Shown here piece by piece: positions 53,181 to 61,848 of a stretch of DNA of 64,000 bases. Where the stretch lies: NCBI GenBank assembly GCA_035444285.1, contig DAOMOK010000015.1, positions 106,910-170,909 on the forward strand. Direction: 5' to 3'. The first letter of the stretch is position 1. Every line of letters begins with the position of its first letter. Position numbers and translations under genes: made by a program. This DNA comes from CAADGU01 sp035444285. Its GTDB lineage: Bacteria; Chloroflexota; Anaerolineae; Promineifilales; Promineifilaceae. Under the pieces are notes generated by a model. That model was not told where the DNA came from and ran no database searches. It saw nothing but the letters and a program-made list of their open reading frames with translations.

Positions 53181-55652
53181 CTACAAAGTGACCTGGCCTG
53201 GCAATGAAACTGTTTGGTAGCCTGTCAGGGTCAGGTAGACAGCGCCTTCCGTATCCACAACCTGGGCGTTGAACTCTGCGCCGCCATTTACGGCTTCGAC
53301 GAGGGCATATAGGCGACGGCCGTTCGCCACCTCCCGCTCCTGCCGATAAACCGATACCGTCCCAATCGCCCGCGGCAAGGCCATCGTCTGCTGCTGCCGA
53401 ATTTGCCACACACCCGCCGTCTGAAAGCAAAGTTCAATCAGGCGCGGGGCCATCAGTTCCGGCGCATTGGCCGGACTCATGTTGGGTGGCAGATTCTCTG
53501 CCAGCAGCCCAATCGCCCGATTGCCATCCGCCGTTACCGATTCCAACACCCGATAGGCCGGGCCGTGGAAGTAGATGTTGTAGATAGCGTTTGCTGTCAC
53601 GTCCATCTGCTCCGGCGGTGTAAAGGGCACAGGCACGGCCGTTGGCGCTTCTTTGCTCATCCGTACCGTCGCCGTAAAGTGCAACTTCTCCTGCAATCCG
53701 CCCTTCAACTCCCGGCGGGAATGGAGGGCAGCGTACACCGCCAACCCATCGCCGTCCGGCACGGCCGTACCTCGCAAATACAACGTCTGCGGCTCCATCC
53801 GGTAAAACTTAAAGGGGGCGTGGAACTGTTCGTCCGTCACGGCCGTGACGCGATACGCCGGCGCCATCATTTTTGCCAACTCCGCAAACGCCTCCGTACC
53901 CATCACCCCCGGCAGCAGCGGCGTCCCCTCCATCGCATGATCAAAGAGGAACGGCTGCTCCTGTGGATTGAGCGTCGTCTCCACCTCCCATCCACCATAC
54001 ACCTTCGCCGCCATCAAGCCAGCAACCAGCAACCAACTCTCTGTGCCTCCGCGCCTCCGCGTTAAAACAAACCCGCCCGTTTCATCCCACTCATCCACTA
54101 GCAAACCCAGCTTACCACCTACCAGCACCTCACCACTGCCAACCAACAGTTCGCGGCGCACGGTGGGAATACCGGCGGCTGGCGGCAGCATCTCAATACC
54201 GGCGTACTCCATGATCTTGGGAATGGAGCCGCGTGTAGCCATGCCAATGCCACCCCAGGCCGTCCAGTCAATGGCAATCGCCTTCGTCTCTGGCCGTGTG
54301 CGTTGTAAACTGCTGGTGAGCTTGCACAACAGGTCATTGGCCGCGCTGTAATCCGTTTGCCCGGCATTGCCAAAACGACCGGCTACCGAGCTAAAGACCA
54401 CCGTCGCCCCCATGGGCAGCTCCTGGGCGGCGTGCAGCAGGCTGTAAAAACCGTCCGCCTTGATGTCATACACCAGGTCAAACTGGGCTGCGTCTTTCTG
54501 GTTAAGCGCCTTGCTGATTTCAATACCGCCCGCATGAACCAGCACATCAATCCGGCCAAATTGCTGTCGGATTTCGGCGACAATCCCGGTCAGGGCTTCG
54601 TGGTCGAGCAAATTGACGCTGCGGTACACGGCCGTACCGCCCGCCCTTTCCACCGCCTCAATTGCGCTTAACGCCGCCTCCAACCGCTCCACAACCGCCA
54701 GCTTCTTCTCGATCATCACCGGCGTCGGCTTCTCGCCCGCCGCCTTCGTCTCTACGATGAGCCGCTGTTTCAAAGCGTCCTTATCCGTGCGGAACAGGGC
54801 AATTTGCGGATCGGTACGATTGGGTTCCGGCGTCAAATCCAGCAGGTAGAATGTGCCACCGCTGGCAGCCGACAGGTCGGCCACAATGGCGCTGGTAATG
54901 CCACCCGCCGCCCCCGTCACCAGGAAAATGGTATCGCGGTTGAGCAAAATTGGCTGTGGTCGGCGTCCCCACCGTGCCACATTGTCGTAGTCGGCGGGCT
55001 GTTCCATCAGGGTGATGGTGTAACGGCCGTCCCGCCAATACCCCACCTCCACACAGCCCGGATCGGTCAGCGTCTCCGCAAGCAACAAATCGGCAAAGGC
55101 AGCCGTCTTGCGGCTGAGTCCAAAATCTACGGCTTTCACCAGGGTGGACGGCCGTTCTCGTTTGTACGCCTTGGTGAAGCCGGTGACGCCGCCGCCCAAT
55201 GGCGCCAGGGCCGGTTCTGGGCCATAACCATGCAGCCCACCCAACCGCGTGGCTGTCACCAGGAACGTGCCCGGCTTGTCCACCGTGTCATACAGCGCCC
55301 GCATGGTCACAGACAAATTCTTGACACGCACCCGGTTCTCCTCCCGCCAGTCGGTCAGCGTCATCGCCGCCAGATCGGGTTCCACGTCCAACGCGGGCAG
55401 CCAGTAAACACCCTGCACCGGCCCCTCAGCCAGCCACTCTTGCACCTGCGCCGTCAACGTTTCCGCAGCCAGAGCCACATCAAGCGGCAGCACGGTCACA
55501 CCCAGTTTTTCCAGCTTCTTGACGAGTGCCTTACCCACGCCGCCTTCATCCAGAGCCACAACCACGCGGCTGCCTTCGTTCAGCATTACGCCGGTCGGTT
55601 TGCAGCGGTCGAGCGACGGCCGTAACGCGGGCATCGGCGCCCGGCGCGGCAT
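53181..55652 (-). CDS. Ketoreductase-dehydratase polyketide/fatty acid synthase subunit
   Basis: This 823-aa frame starts at the ATG at 55652, but it is open upstream to 55754. Residues about 30-230 are an inactive-looking SDR half (structural KR). Residues about 235-500 are the catalytic KR, with TGAAGGIT for NADPH and Ser, Tyr and Asn in VFSSVAGRFGNAGQTDYSAAN. Residues about 560-810 form a double-hotdog dehydratase, with catalytic His in FDHAMEGTPLLPG; the second hotdog has IELCFQTAG, Glu where Asp is usual. No ER domain is present, so products should stay unsaturated or hydroxylated. No clear ribosome site precedes the ATG; see the frameshift site. Confidence 0.88.
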   Translation of the reverse strand: MPRRAPMPALRPSLDRCKPTGVMLNEGSRVVVALDEGGVGKALVKKLEKLGVTVLPLDVALAAETLTAQVQEWLAEGPVQGVYWLPALDVEPDLAAMTLTDWREENRVRVKNLSVTMRALYDTVDKPGTFLVTATRLGGLHGYGPEPALAPLGGGVTGFTKAYKRERPSTLVKAVDFGLSRKTAAFADLLLAETLTDPGCVEVGYWRDGRYTITLMEQPADYDNVARWGRRPQPILLNRDTIFLVTGAAGGITSAIVADLSAASGGTFYLLDLTPEPNRTDPQIALFRTDKDALKQRLIVETKAAGEKPTPVMIEKKLAVVERLEAALSAIEAVERAGGTAVYRSVNLLDHEALTGIVAEIRQQFGRIDVLVHAGGIEISKALNQKDAAQFDLVYDIKADGFYSLLHAAQELPMGATVVFSSVAGRFGNAGQTDYSAANDLLCKLTSSLQRTRPETKAIAIDWTAWGGIGMATRGSIPKIMEYAGIEMLPPAAGIPTVRRELLVGSGEVLVGGKLGLLVDEWDETGGFVLTRRRGGTESWLLVAGLMAAKVYGGWEVETTLNPQEQPFLFDHAMEGTPLLPGVMGTEAFAELAKMMAPAYRVTAVTDEQFHAPFKFYRMEPQTLYLRGTAVPDGDGLAVYAALHSRRELKGGLQEKLHFTATVRMSKEAPTAVPVPFTPPEQMDVTANAIYNIYFHGPAYRVLESVTADGNRAIGLLAENLPPNMSPANAPELMAPRLIELCFQTAGVWQIRQQQTMALPRAIGTVSVYRQEREVANGRRLYALVEAVNGGAEFNAQVVDTEGAVYLTLTGYQTVSLPGQVTL

Positions 55653-55738
55653 CGTATCCGCGTCCGCCAGCGTGTATTCCGGTTCGATTTGGGGAATCAG
55701 GGGTGGCGCAACGGCCGTGTCCGCCGCCGCGTCACCCT

Positions 55739-55754
55739 CTATGCTTTTTTTGCG
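55739..55754 (-). other. A7 slippery run joining the KS-AT-KS-ACP and KR-DH frames
   Basis: The upstream frame ends GCA AAA AAA GCA TAG. The KR-DH frame is open from just after a TGA at 55757-55755, so the two overlap for 16 bases containing A7 (55745-55751 as T7 on the plus strand). A -1 shift on A AAA AAA G would continue as Ser-Ile-Glu-Gly-Asp-Ala and then a Pro/Ala/Glu linker into the KR. One additional A in the run would fuse the frames outright. It is either a programmed frameshift, an assembly error, or a split gene. Confidence 0.6.
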
Positions 55755-58700
55755 TCAAATGACACCGCAATCGGCTCGGAGATTGGAGATTGCAGATTGG
55801 AGATTAGCGACCGCTCACTGCTTACCGCTAACTGCTCACTTCTTACCAAATCCGGCCGCATCTCCCGCACAAACCCCACCACCTTCGCCAATGTGTTGTA
55901 GTCGCGCAGACTCAAGTCATCGCGGCGGGGGATGTTGAACTCAGTGCGAATCGCCAGGAACGTCTCCGCCTGTTTCACCGTGTCCACACCCAAATCCGCT
56001 TCCAAATCCAAATCCATTTCCAGCATGTCAGTCGGATAGCCGGTCTGCTCCGCCACTATCGCCAGCACTTTGTCGGCAATAGGATCAGAGATTGGGAGAT
56101 TGGGAGATTGGGAGACTTCTAACTGCTCGCCTCTCACGGCCAACTGCTCACTGCTCACCGCTAACTGCTCACTTCTTCCCAAATCAGGCCGCATCTCCCG
56201 CACAAACCCCACCACCTTCGCCAATGTGTTGTAGTCGCGCAGACTCAAGTCATCGCGGCGGGGGATGTTGAACTCAGTGCGAATCGCCAGGAACGTCTCC
56301 GCCTGTTTCACCGTGTCCACACCCAAATCCGCTTCCAAATCCAAATCCATTTCCAGCATGTCAGTCGGATAGCCGGTCTGCTCCGCCACTATCGCCAGCA
56401 CTTTGTCGGCAATAGGATCAGAGATTGGGAGATTGGGAGATTGGGAGACTTCTAACTGCTCGCCTCTCACGGCCAACTGCTCACTGCTCACCGCTAACTG
56501 CTCACTTCTTCCCAAATCAGGCCGCATCTCCCGCACAAACCCCACCACCTTCGCCAGCGTGTTGTAGTCGCGCAGGCTCAGGTCATCGCGGCGGGGGATG
56601 TCGAATTCGGTACGAATCGCTAGAAACGTTTCGGCCTGTTTCACAGTATCAACGCCTAAATCCGCCTCCAAGTCCAAATCCATTTCCAGCATGTCGGTCG
56701 GATAACCAGTTTGTTCGGCCACAATGGCCAGAACTTTGTCGGCGATGGGATCGGAGATTGGGAGATTTGGAGATTGGGAGATTGCTTCGACCACCGGCCC
56801 TCCAATTTCCGGCTTCGGCTCGGTGATGACTGCCGGTGGATTCCCATTTGCGGGTACTTGCTCCACTTTCACTGCGGCCGGCGTCGGCTGCGGCAATGGT
56901 TGAGCCGGTTGGTTATTCATCGGCCGCGGCTGCACCTGAACGGGTGCTGGTACTGCTAACTGCTGACTGCTTACTGTAAACTGACCAGCAAACCCCGTCC
57001 GCAGCACCGGTTCCGTGCCATATTGCCAGGTGGAGGGACACGGCCGTTTGCCCGGCGCACCCTTAGCCACAATCCGCAAATTCCGCTTTTCCACTTCCAA
57101 TTCGGCATAATCGTAACCGCTGACATCATCCAGCCACTTCTGGTAACGCGGTTTGTTTTCCACCCGATCCAACGCGCCGGGAATCCGCCGCGTCAGCGTC
57201 AGCGAGATTTGCGAACCAAAACCGGCGGCCAGATGCAGCGCATACTGCACCGGATAACGCCCACCCCGGCTCAGGTTCAATTCGCCTAAATCCGGGTCCA
57301 CTTCCTTGTAATTGGGCACCGGCGGCACAATGCCATGCTCCAAGATTTTCAGGGCAATGACATCTTCCACACCCACGCCCATGGGATGCCCGGTGAAGCC
57401 TTTGGTATTGGCGACCACAATCTCTCTGGCTGCTTCGCCAAAAGTCTGCCGCAGCGCCACCACTTCCGCCGACGCCGAGCCGCCCCGCGCCGGGGTATAC
57501 GTCTCGTGGGACATAAAGACCAATTGCGGCGCGATAGTGTAGCGGTTGAGGCCAAAACGGGTTTCGGCCGTGGTCATCAAGTCATTCATCACCTGGGCAA
57601 TGTGGTCTACATCCAGCCGGGAGCCGTGGAAGGCGCTGTTGCGGATTTCGCTGCTGAGCAGTTCCACAATGCCGCGCATCCCGCGCTCTTGCACGGCGTC
57701 CTCGCTTTCCACCACCAGGGCACAGGCGCCCATGCCCAAAATGGTACCGTGCCGCCGTTTGTCAAAGGGCAGCGCTGCTTCCTCCACCCGATCATCGGTG
57801 GCGGCGGCGCCCAACGCCAGGAAACCGGCGCCAATCCATTCCAACAGATGGTCGCCGGTGACATCATCAGCGGCAATGACCAATACACGGCGGCAACGGC
57901 CGTTGCGAATCCAATCCTCCGCTATCGAAATCGCCTGAGTGGTGCTGGCGCAGGCCGCATTCACCTGCGTATTCGGGCCACGTGCGCCAATGTACTCGGC
58001 AAACTGGCTGTGCCCCATACTCAAAATACGGAAGATAAAACGCCGATCAAACACATACGCCTCCCGCGCCAACGTCTCGCGCAGGTCGTTAATGCGCCGT
58101 GTGATTTCCAGCAACGTCTGATTGTCGGTGCAGGTACGGCGCAGTTGATCCAGCATTTCCAACTGCTCGATGCGATTCTGGTAGACGTAGAACCGTTCAA
58201 AATCTTCCACAAAGCGGTCGCCGCCGGGGAAGGCGCTGGCAAAAATCACGCCCGTCTCGTCGCGCAGCGACTCCGGCAGCATCCAGCGCTGCGGCAGAAA
58301 GGTGCCGTTGCTGGCGTGTTTGTAGGTCATCACCAAAGGAATGCCCGCTTCGCGCAGCGCATCCAGCCCGGCGGCAAACGCTAACTGTGTGGTCACATCC
58401 AGCGAATCCACAAGCTTTTGGGGCACGCCATATTCGGCTGCCAGGTCAAAACTGCCGGGACGGCCGGCCAGTTTGATCACATCTTCAGCGTCATCAATGG
58501 GGGCAAAACGGCCGTCGCCGTTTTCATCCTTCACCAGCCGCGTAATCCGTTTGCCCACCATTTTGCGCCGGAAGCGTTCCGGGATCAGGTCTACAAACTG
58601 CTCGCCCTGCAAAATACGCCAGGCATTGTCCGGGGCCATCACCGCCTTCTCTGCGCCCGGCAGCCCCAGACCGGTACCGCTGATGACAATGGAGCCGAGC

Positions 58701-61700
58701 GGTGGGTGAGCGCGGTTGTAGGGGAGAGATGAGGTGAGGGCGGCGGGGATACCGGAGTAATTGGGTAATTGCGGCATTGGGATATTGGGATATTGGGGTA
58801 CTGCCTGGGCTTCGACCACAGGGGAGCCATTTGTTTTAGCGGACATCGTTTCCTCTCTTCTTTTTTCTAACCGTTCTTCTAGTCGTTCACCTAACCGTTC
58901 ACGGGTTACGGATAACGGATTACCGATTACGGATAACGGATTACCGTTTACCGATAACCGATTACCGGCATACCCCGCCGCATACAACGCACAAAGCGCC
59001 TGATTAAAAGCGGGCAGTTCGCCGGGTTTGGGATGGTTGGTCATCAGGGCCAACATATCGGTTTTCTCTTTGAATACGTCGTTGGCGAAGCCGCGCAGGG
59101 CGCGTTTGGGGCCAACTTCCACAAAAGCGCGCACACCAAAGTCATAGAGTGTGTGCAGCCCTTTCACCCATTGCACGGTGGCGGCCACTTGCTGTTGCAA
59201 ATTGTCTTTAATGGCATCTACGGCCGTCGGGTAAAAATCACCCGTCACATTGGTTACAATGGGCAATGTGGGCGGCGCAATGTGCAGCCGGTCTAGCACC
59301 TGGCGCAGCGGCTTGCTGGCAGGGGCAATAATGCTGGTGTGGAAGGCGTGGCTGACGGGGATAATCATCGCCTGATAACCGGCCTCCTGGAAAAGGGTCA
59401 CGGCCGTTTCCACGGCCGTACTCGCCCCACCAATCACACACTGGCTGCTGCTGTTGATATTGGCCGGAATGACATAACCATCCACCTGCTTCAGGGTGGC
59501 TTCCACCACATCAAACGGGGCCAGGACGGCAGCCATCTTGCCGTTGTCATCCAATTGCAAATGGGCCATCTCACCACCCCGCGCCGCTGCCGCTTCCAGC
59601 GCATCAGCGAAAGGCATGATACCGGCCACAATCAGCGCCGCATACTCACCCAGTGAATGACCCATGACCACGTCCGGGCTGAAACCAAATGATTGCAGCA
59701 GCCGGTACATGGCAATGTCCATGGTCAGCATCGCCGGTTGGGTGATCTCCGTTTGCATCAGGTCAAAGGTGGCTTTGTTCACGGCCGTACTGTCATTTGG
59801 GTCTACAAAAATATAGTCGGTCAACGGTTTGCCCAAAATCGGTTTCATCACTGCGTCCGCTTCGTCAAAAACGGCCTGCACTTCGGGGTATAAGGCGGCC
59901 AGTTCCCGGCCCATGTTCACATACTGGCTGCCCTGTCCGGGGAACATAAAGGCCACTTTCCCCTCCGGCTGGCCCGAACCGCGGAAAATGCCCTGCGCCT
60001 CCATCGCTTTCCATGCCGGTGGTGAATCAGAGACCATGACCTTCCGCGCCTTTTGCAGCCGATCCAGCAGTTCCGCCTGGTCGCCAAAATCAATCAGTAA
60101 CCGCTCTGGGGATTCAATCACGGCCGTGTCCGGCAACTCCCGCGGCGGCGTCCAACCCGTCTCTACCTTGTTGAGGTATTGGTCGAGTTTCTCCTTCAAT
60201 TCCTGCGGCGTCGCCGCCCCTATCGCCGCCATGCCACGAACAGGTGTTGGTGGTAATTCTTCCTCTGCGTCTCCGCGTCTCTGCGTTAAATCCGGTTTCT
60301 CAACAGCAAAAACCTTCTTCGGCTGTGTCAATTCCCCTGGCCGGTGTTCTTCCAGCACCACATGAAAATTGGTGCCGCCGAAGCCATAGGCGCTGACGCC
60401 GGCGCGGCGGGGTGTACCGTTGGTCGGTTCCCAGGCACGGCCGTCGTGCAGCAAATAAAACGGCGTCTGGCTAAAATCCACATACGAGTTGGGCGGATTG
60501 GCGTTCAGGGTAGGCGGAAGGATTTTGTGATGCAATGCCATGGTCGCTTTGAATAGCCCGGCTGCACCCGCGCCCGCCTTCAAATGACCGATATTGCTCT
60601 TAACCGATCCCAGTCCGATGCTGTTTCGCTTCGCGCTGCTAAACACTTTGCTCAGGCTTTCCACTTCGGCCACGTCGCCAACGGGGGTGCTGGTGCCGTG
60701 CGCTTCAATCAGCGTGGCCGTGACCGGGTCTAAACCGGCGTTTTCCCAGGCATACTGCATGGCTAACTGCTGCCCAATGGGGTTGGGCGCGGTAATGCCC
60801 TTGCCCTTGCCGTCGCTGGCCCCAGCCACGCCGCGAATGACAGCGTAAATTTTGTCGCCGTCTTGTTCGGCGTCAGCCAGGCGCTTGAGCAGGAAGAGGG
60901 CCGCCCCTTCACCCATAACAAAACCGTCCGCGCCGTCGCCAAACGGCCGTGTACCTGTCGCACTCAACGCCCCAATTTTGCAGAACTTCACAAACGGCCC
61001 GATGCCCATGTTCCGGTCTACACCACCGGTGATAGCTGCGTCTATTTTGTGTTCAAAGAGCAGTTCCATAGCCGCTTCCACGGCGGCAAAACTGGAGGCG
61101 CAGGCGGCGTCGGTGATGAAGTTAGGGCCGCGCAGATTGAGCATGTTGGCGATACGGCCGCTGACTATGTTGGGCAGTTCGCCGGGCATGGAGTCTTCGG
61201 TGATGGGTGGATATTGCTCGTCAATATGGTCATGCCAGCCGGCCAGGATGGCCTGGCGGGTGGGTGCAGGCAGCCCGGCAAATTCGGACACGGCCGTCAG
61301 CGCCCGCGCATACTTCGGAAAGACAATCCGTTCGTTGGTGGTGTAGTGCAGTTCGCCGCCCATGGCTGTGCCGATGATGGTGGCGGTGCGTTCGGTGTTT
61401 AACGGCCGTGCCGGATAGCCATAATCAGCCAGCACATCGGCGGCAATGGTCAACGCCCACTGCTGCCCCTCGTCCATGGCTGCCGCCACTTTGGGCGGCA
61501 TCCGAAACCGTTTCCAATCAAATTGAAAACCCCGCACCCAGCCGCCGATTTTAGTGTACGTTTTGTCGGGGACTTTCGGGTCGGGGTCGTAATAATCGGC
61601 AATGGGCCACCGGTCAGGCGGCGTTTCGGTGATGCTGTACCGTTTGTTGAGGATGTTTTGCCAGAATGCGGCTGCGTTCAACGCCTCCGGCATAATCGCC

Positions 61701-61744
61701 CCCACCCCCACAATGGCAATGGCTTTGTCTGAGGTGTCGCTCAT
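55739..61744 (-). CDS. PUFA-synthase-like megasynthase: KS-AT-KS-ACP-ACP-ACP
   Basis: The protein has 2001 aa. KS1 (about 5-450) has Cys in TDAACASSF (about 214), His in EAHGTSTPVGD and KSNIGHLK. The AT (about 600-900) has FMFPGQGSQYVNMGREL and Ser in GHSLGEYAA (about 694). KS2 (about 1080-1560) has NAACASTTQ (about 1264), SHETYTP and NTKGFTGHP, so its triad is complete. Three ACPs begin near 1665, 1776 and 1887, each with EADLGVDTVKQAE: Thr1700, Thr1811 and Thr1922 stand where the phosphopantetheine Ser belongs. Linkers between the ACPs are heptapeptide repeats. GGGAGTGAACG precedes the ATG. It resembles PfaA-type synthases; the product is unknown. Confidence 0.92.
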   Translation of the reverse strand: MSDTSDKAIAIVGVGAIMPEALNAAAFWQNILNKRYSITETPPDRWPIADYYDPDPKVPDKTYTKIGGWVRGFQFDWKRFRMPPKVAAAMDEGQQWALTIAADVLADYGYPARPLNTERTATIIGTAMGGELHYTTNERIVFPKYARALTAVSEFAGLPAPTRQAILAGWHDHIDEQYPPITEDSMPGELPNIVSGRIANMLNLRGPNFITDAACASSFAAVEAAMELLFEHKIDAAITGGVDRNMGIGPFVKFCKIGALSATGTRPFGDGADGFVMGEGAALFLLKRLADAEQDGDKIYAVIRGVAGASDGKGKGITAPNPIGQQLAMQYAWENAGLDPVTATLIEAHGTSTPVGDVAEVESLSKVFSSAKRNSIGLGSVKSNIGHLKAGAGAAGLFKATMALHHKILPPTLNANPPNSYVDFSQTPFYLLHDGRAWEPTNGTPRRAGVSAYGFGGTNFHVVLEEHRPGELTQPKKVFAVEKPDLTQRRGDAEEELPPTPVRGMAAIGAATPQELKEKLDQYLNKVETGWTPPRELPDTAVIESPERLLIDFGDQAELLDRLQKARKVMVSDSPPAWKAMEAQGIFRGSGQPEGKVAFMFPGQGSQYVNMGRELAALYPEVQAVFDEADAVMKPILGKPLTDYIFVDPNDSTAVNKATFDLMQTEITQPAMLTMDIAMYRLLQSFGFSPDVVMGHSLGEYAALIVAGIMPFADALEAAAARGGEMAHLQLDDNGKMAAVLAPFDVVEATLKQVDGYVIPANINSSSQCVIGGASTAVETAVTLFQEAGYQAMIIPVSHAFHTSIIAPASKPLRQVLDRLHIAPPTLPIVTNVTGDFYPTAVDAIKDNLQQQVAATVQWVKGLHTLYDFGVRAFVEVGPKRALRGFANDVFKEKTDMLALMTNHPKPGELPAFNQALCALYAAGYAGNRLSVNGNPLSVIGNPLSVTRERLGERLEERLEKRREETMSAKTNGSPVVEAQAVPQYPNIPMPQLPNYSGIPAALTSSLPYNRAHPPLGSIVISGTGLGLPGAEKAVMAPDNAWRILQGEQFVDLIPERFRRKMVGKRITRLVKDENGDGRFAPIDDAEDVIKLAGRPGSFDLAAEYGVPQKLVDSLDVTTQLAFAAGLDALREAGIPLVMTYKHASNGTFLPQRWMLPESLRDETGVIFASAFPGGDRFVEDFERFYVYQNRIEQLEMLDQLRRTCTDNQTLLEITRRINDLRETLAREAYVFDRRFIFRILSMGHSQFAEYIGARGPNTQVNAACASTTQAISIAEDWIRNGRCRRVLVIAADDVTGDHLLEWIGAGFLALGAAATDDRVEEAALPFDKRRHGTILGMGACALVVESEDAVQERGMRGIVELLSSEIRNSAFHGSRLDVDHIAQVMNDLMTTAETRFGLNRYTIAPQLVFMSHETYTPARGGSASAEVVALRQTFGEAAREIVVANTKGFTGHPMGVGVEDVIALKILEHGIVPPVPNYKEVDPDLGELNLSRGGRYPVQYALHLAAGFGSQISLTLTRRIPGALDRVENKPRYQKWLDDVSGYDYAELEVEKRNLRIVAKGAPGKRPCPSTWQYGTEPVLRTGFAGQFTVSSQQLAVPAPVQVQPRPMNNQPAQPLPQPTPAAVKVEQVPANGNPPAVITEPKPEIGGPVVEAISQSPNLPISDPIADKVLAIVAEQTGYPTDMLEMDLDLEADLGVDTVKQAETFLAIRTEFDIPRRDDLSLRDYNTLAKVVGFVREMRPDLGRSEQLAVSSEQLAVRGEQLEVSQSPNLPISDPIADKVLAIVAEQTGYPTDMLEMDLDLEADLGVDTVKQAETFLAIRTEFNIPRRDDLSLRDYNTLAKVVGFVREMRPDLGRSEQLAVSSEQLAVRGEQLEVSQSPNLPISDPIADKVLAIVAEQTGYPTDMLEMDLDLEADLGVDTVKQAETFLAIRTEFNIPRRDDLSLRDYNTLAKVVGFVREMRPDLVRSEQLAVSSERSLISNLQSPISEPIAVSFDAKKA
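55795..56790 (-). repeat. Three tandem 333-bp units encoding ACP plus linker
   Basis: The same landmark (GTCGCGCAGRCTCA) recurs at 55901, 56234 and 56567, a period of exactly 333 bp (111 codons). The two 3'-most gene copies are almost identical in DNA, including the linker; the first copy (56460-56790) has many synonymous changes, so it is older. The linker part consists of 'agcagtg' and 'gattggga' heptamers. Confidence 0.9.
58868..58970 (-). repeat. Period-7 array encoding the AT-KS2 linker
   Basis: Heptamers of the 'cggataa/ccgatta/cgttcac' type are read in frame in the megasynthase as NGNPLSV-IGNPLSV-TRERLGE-RLEERLE. The same unit forms intergenic arrays at 49018-49108, so intergenic repeat DNA is acting as linker coding sequence. 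Confidence 0.8.
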
Positions 61745-61770
61745 TTTCGTTCACTCCCTTTTCTTTGGAA

Positions 61771-61848
61771 AAGTGAGCGGTGAGCAGTAAGCAGTGAGCA
61801 GTTGGTACACCGCTTACTGCTCACTGCTAACCGCTTACTGCTTACTGA
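61771..61848. repeat. Period-7 'agcagtg/agcagta' inverted array between acyl-CoA dehydrogenase and megasynthase
   Basis: About five heptamers on one side (GTGAGCAGTAAGCAGTGAGC) face complementary copies (GCTTACTGCTCACTGCT), so the RNA can fold into a long hairpin. The array enters the 3' end of the dehydrogenase gene: its last residues SKQ and its TAA are repeat sequence. Confidence 0.8.

Noticed and set aside
55790..56790. The 333-bp tandem repeats as a CRISPR-like or satellite array
   Set aside because: The units encode intact ACP domains in frame with synonymous changes, so they are protein-domain duplications.
55739..61744. Calling the synthase an EPA/DHA (Pfa) synthase
   Set aside because: KS-AT-ACP-KR order is similar, but there is no ER/PfaD, no PfaC-like dehydratase set, and the ACPs carry Thr. 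A specific PUFA product cannot be claimed.
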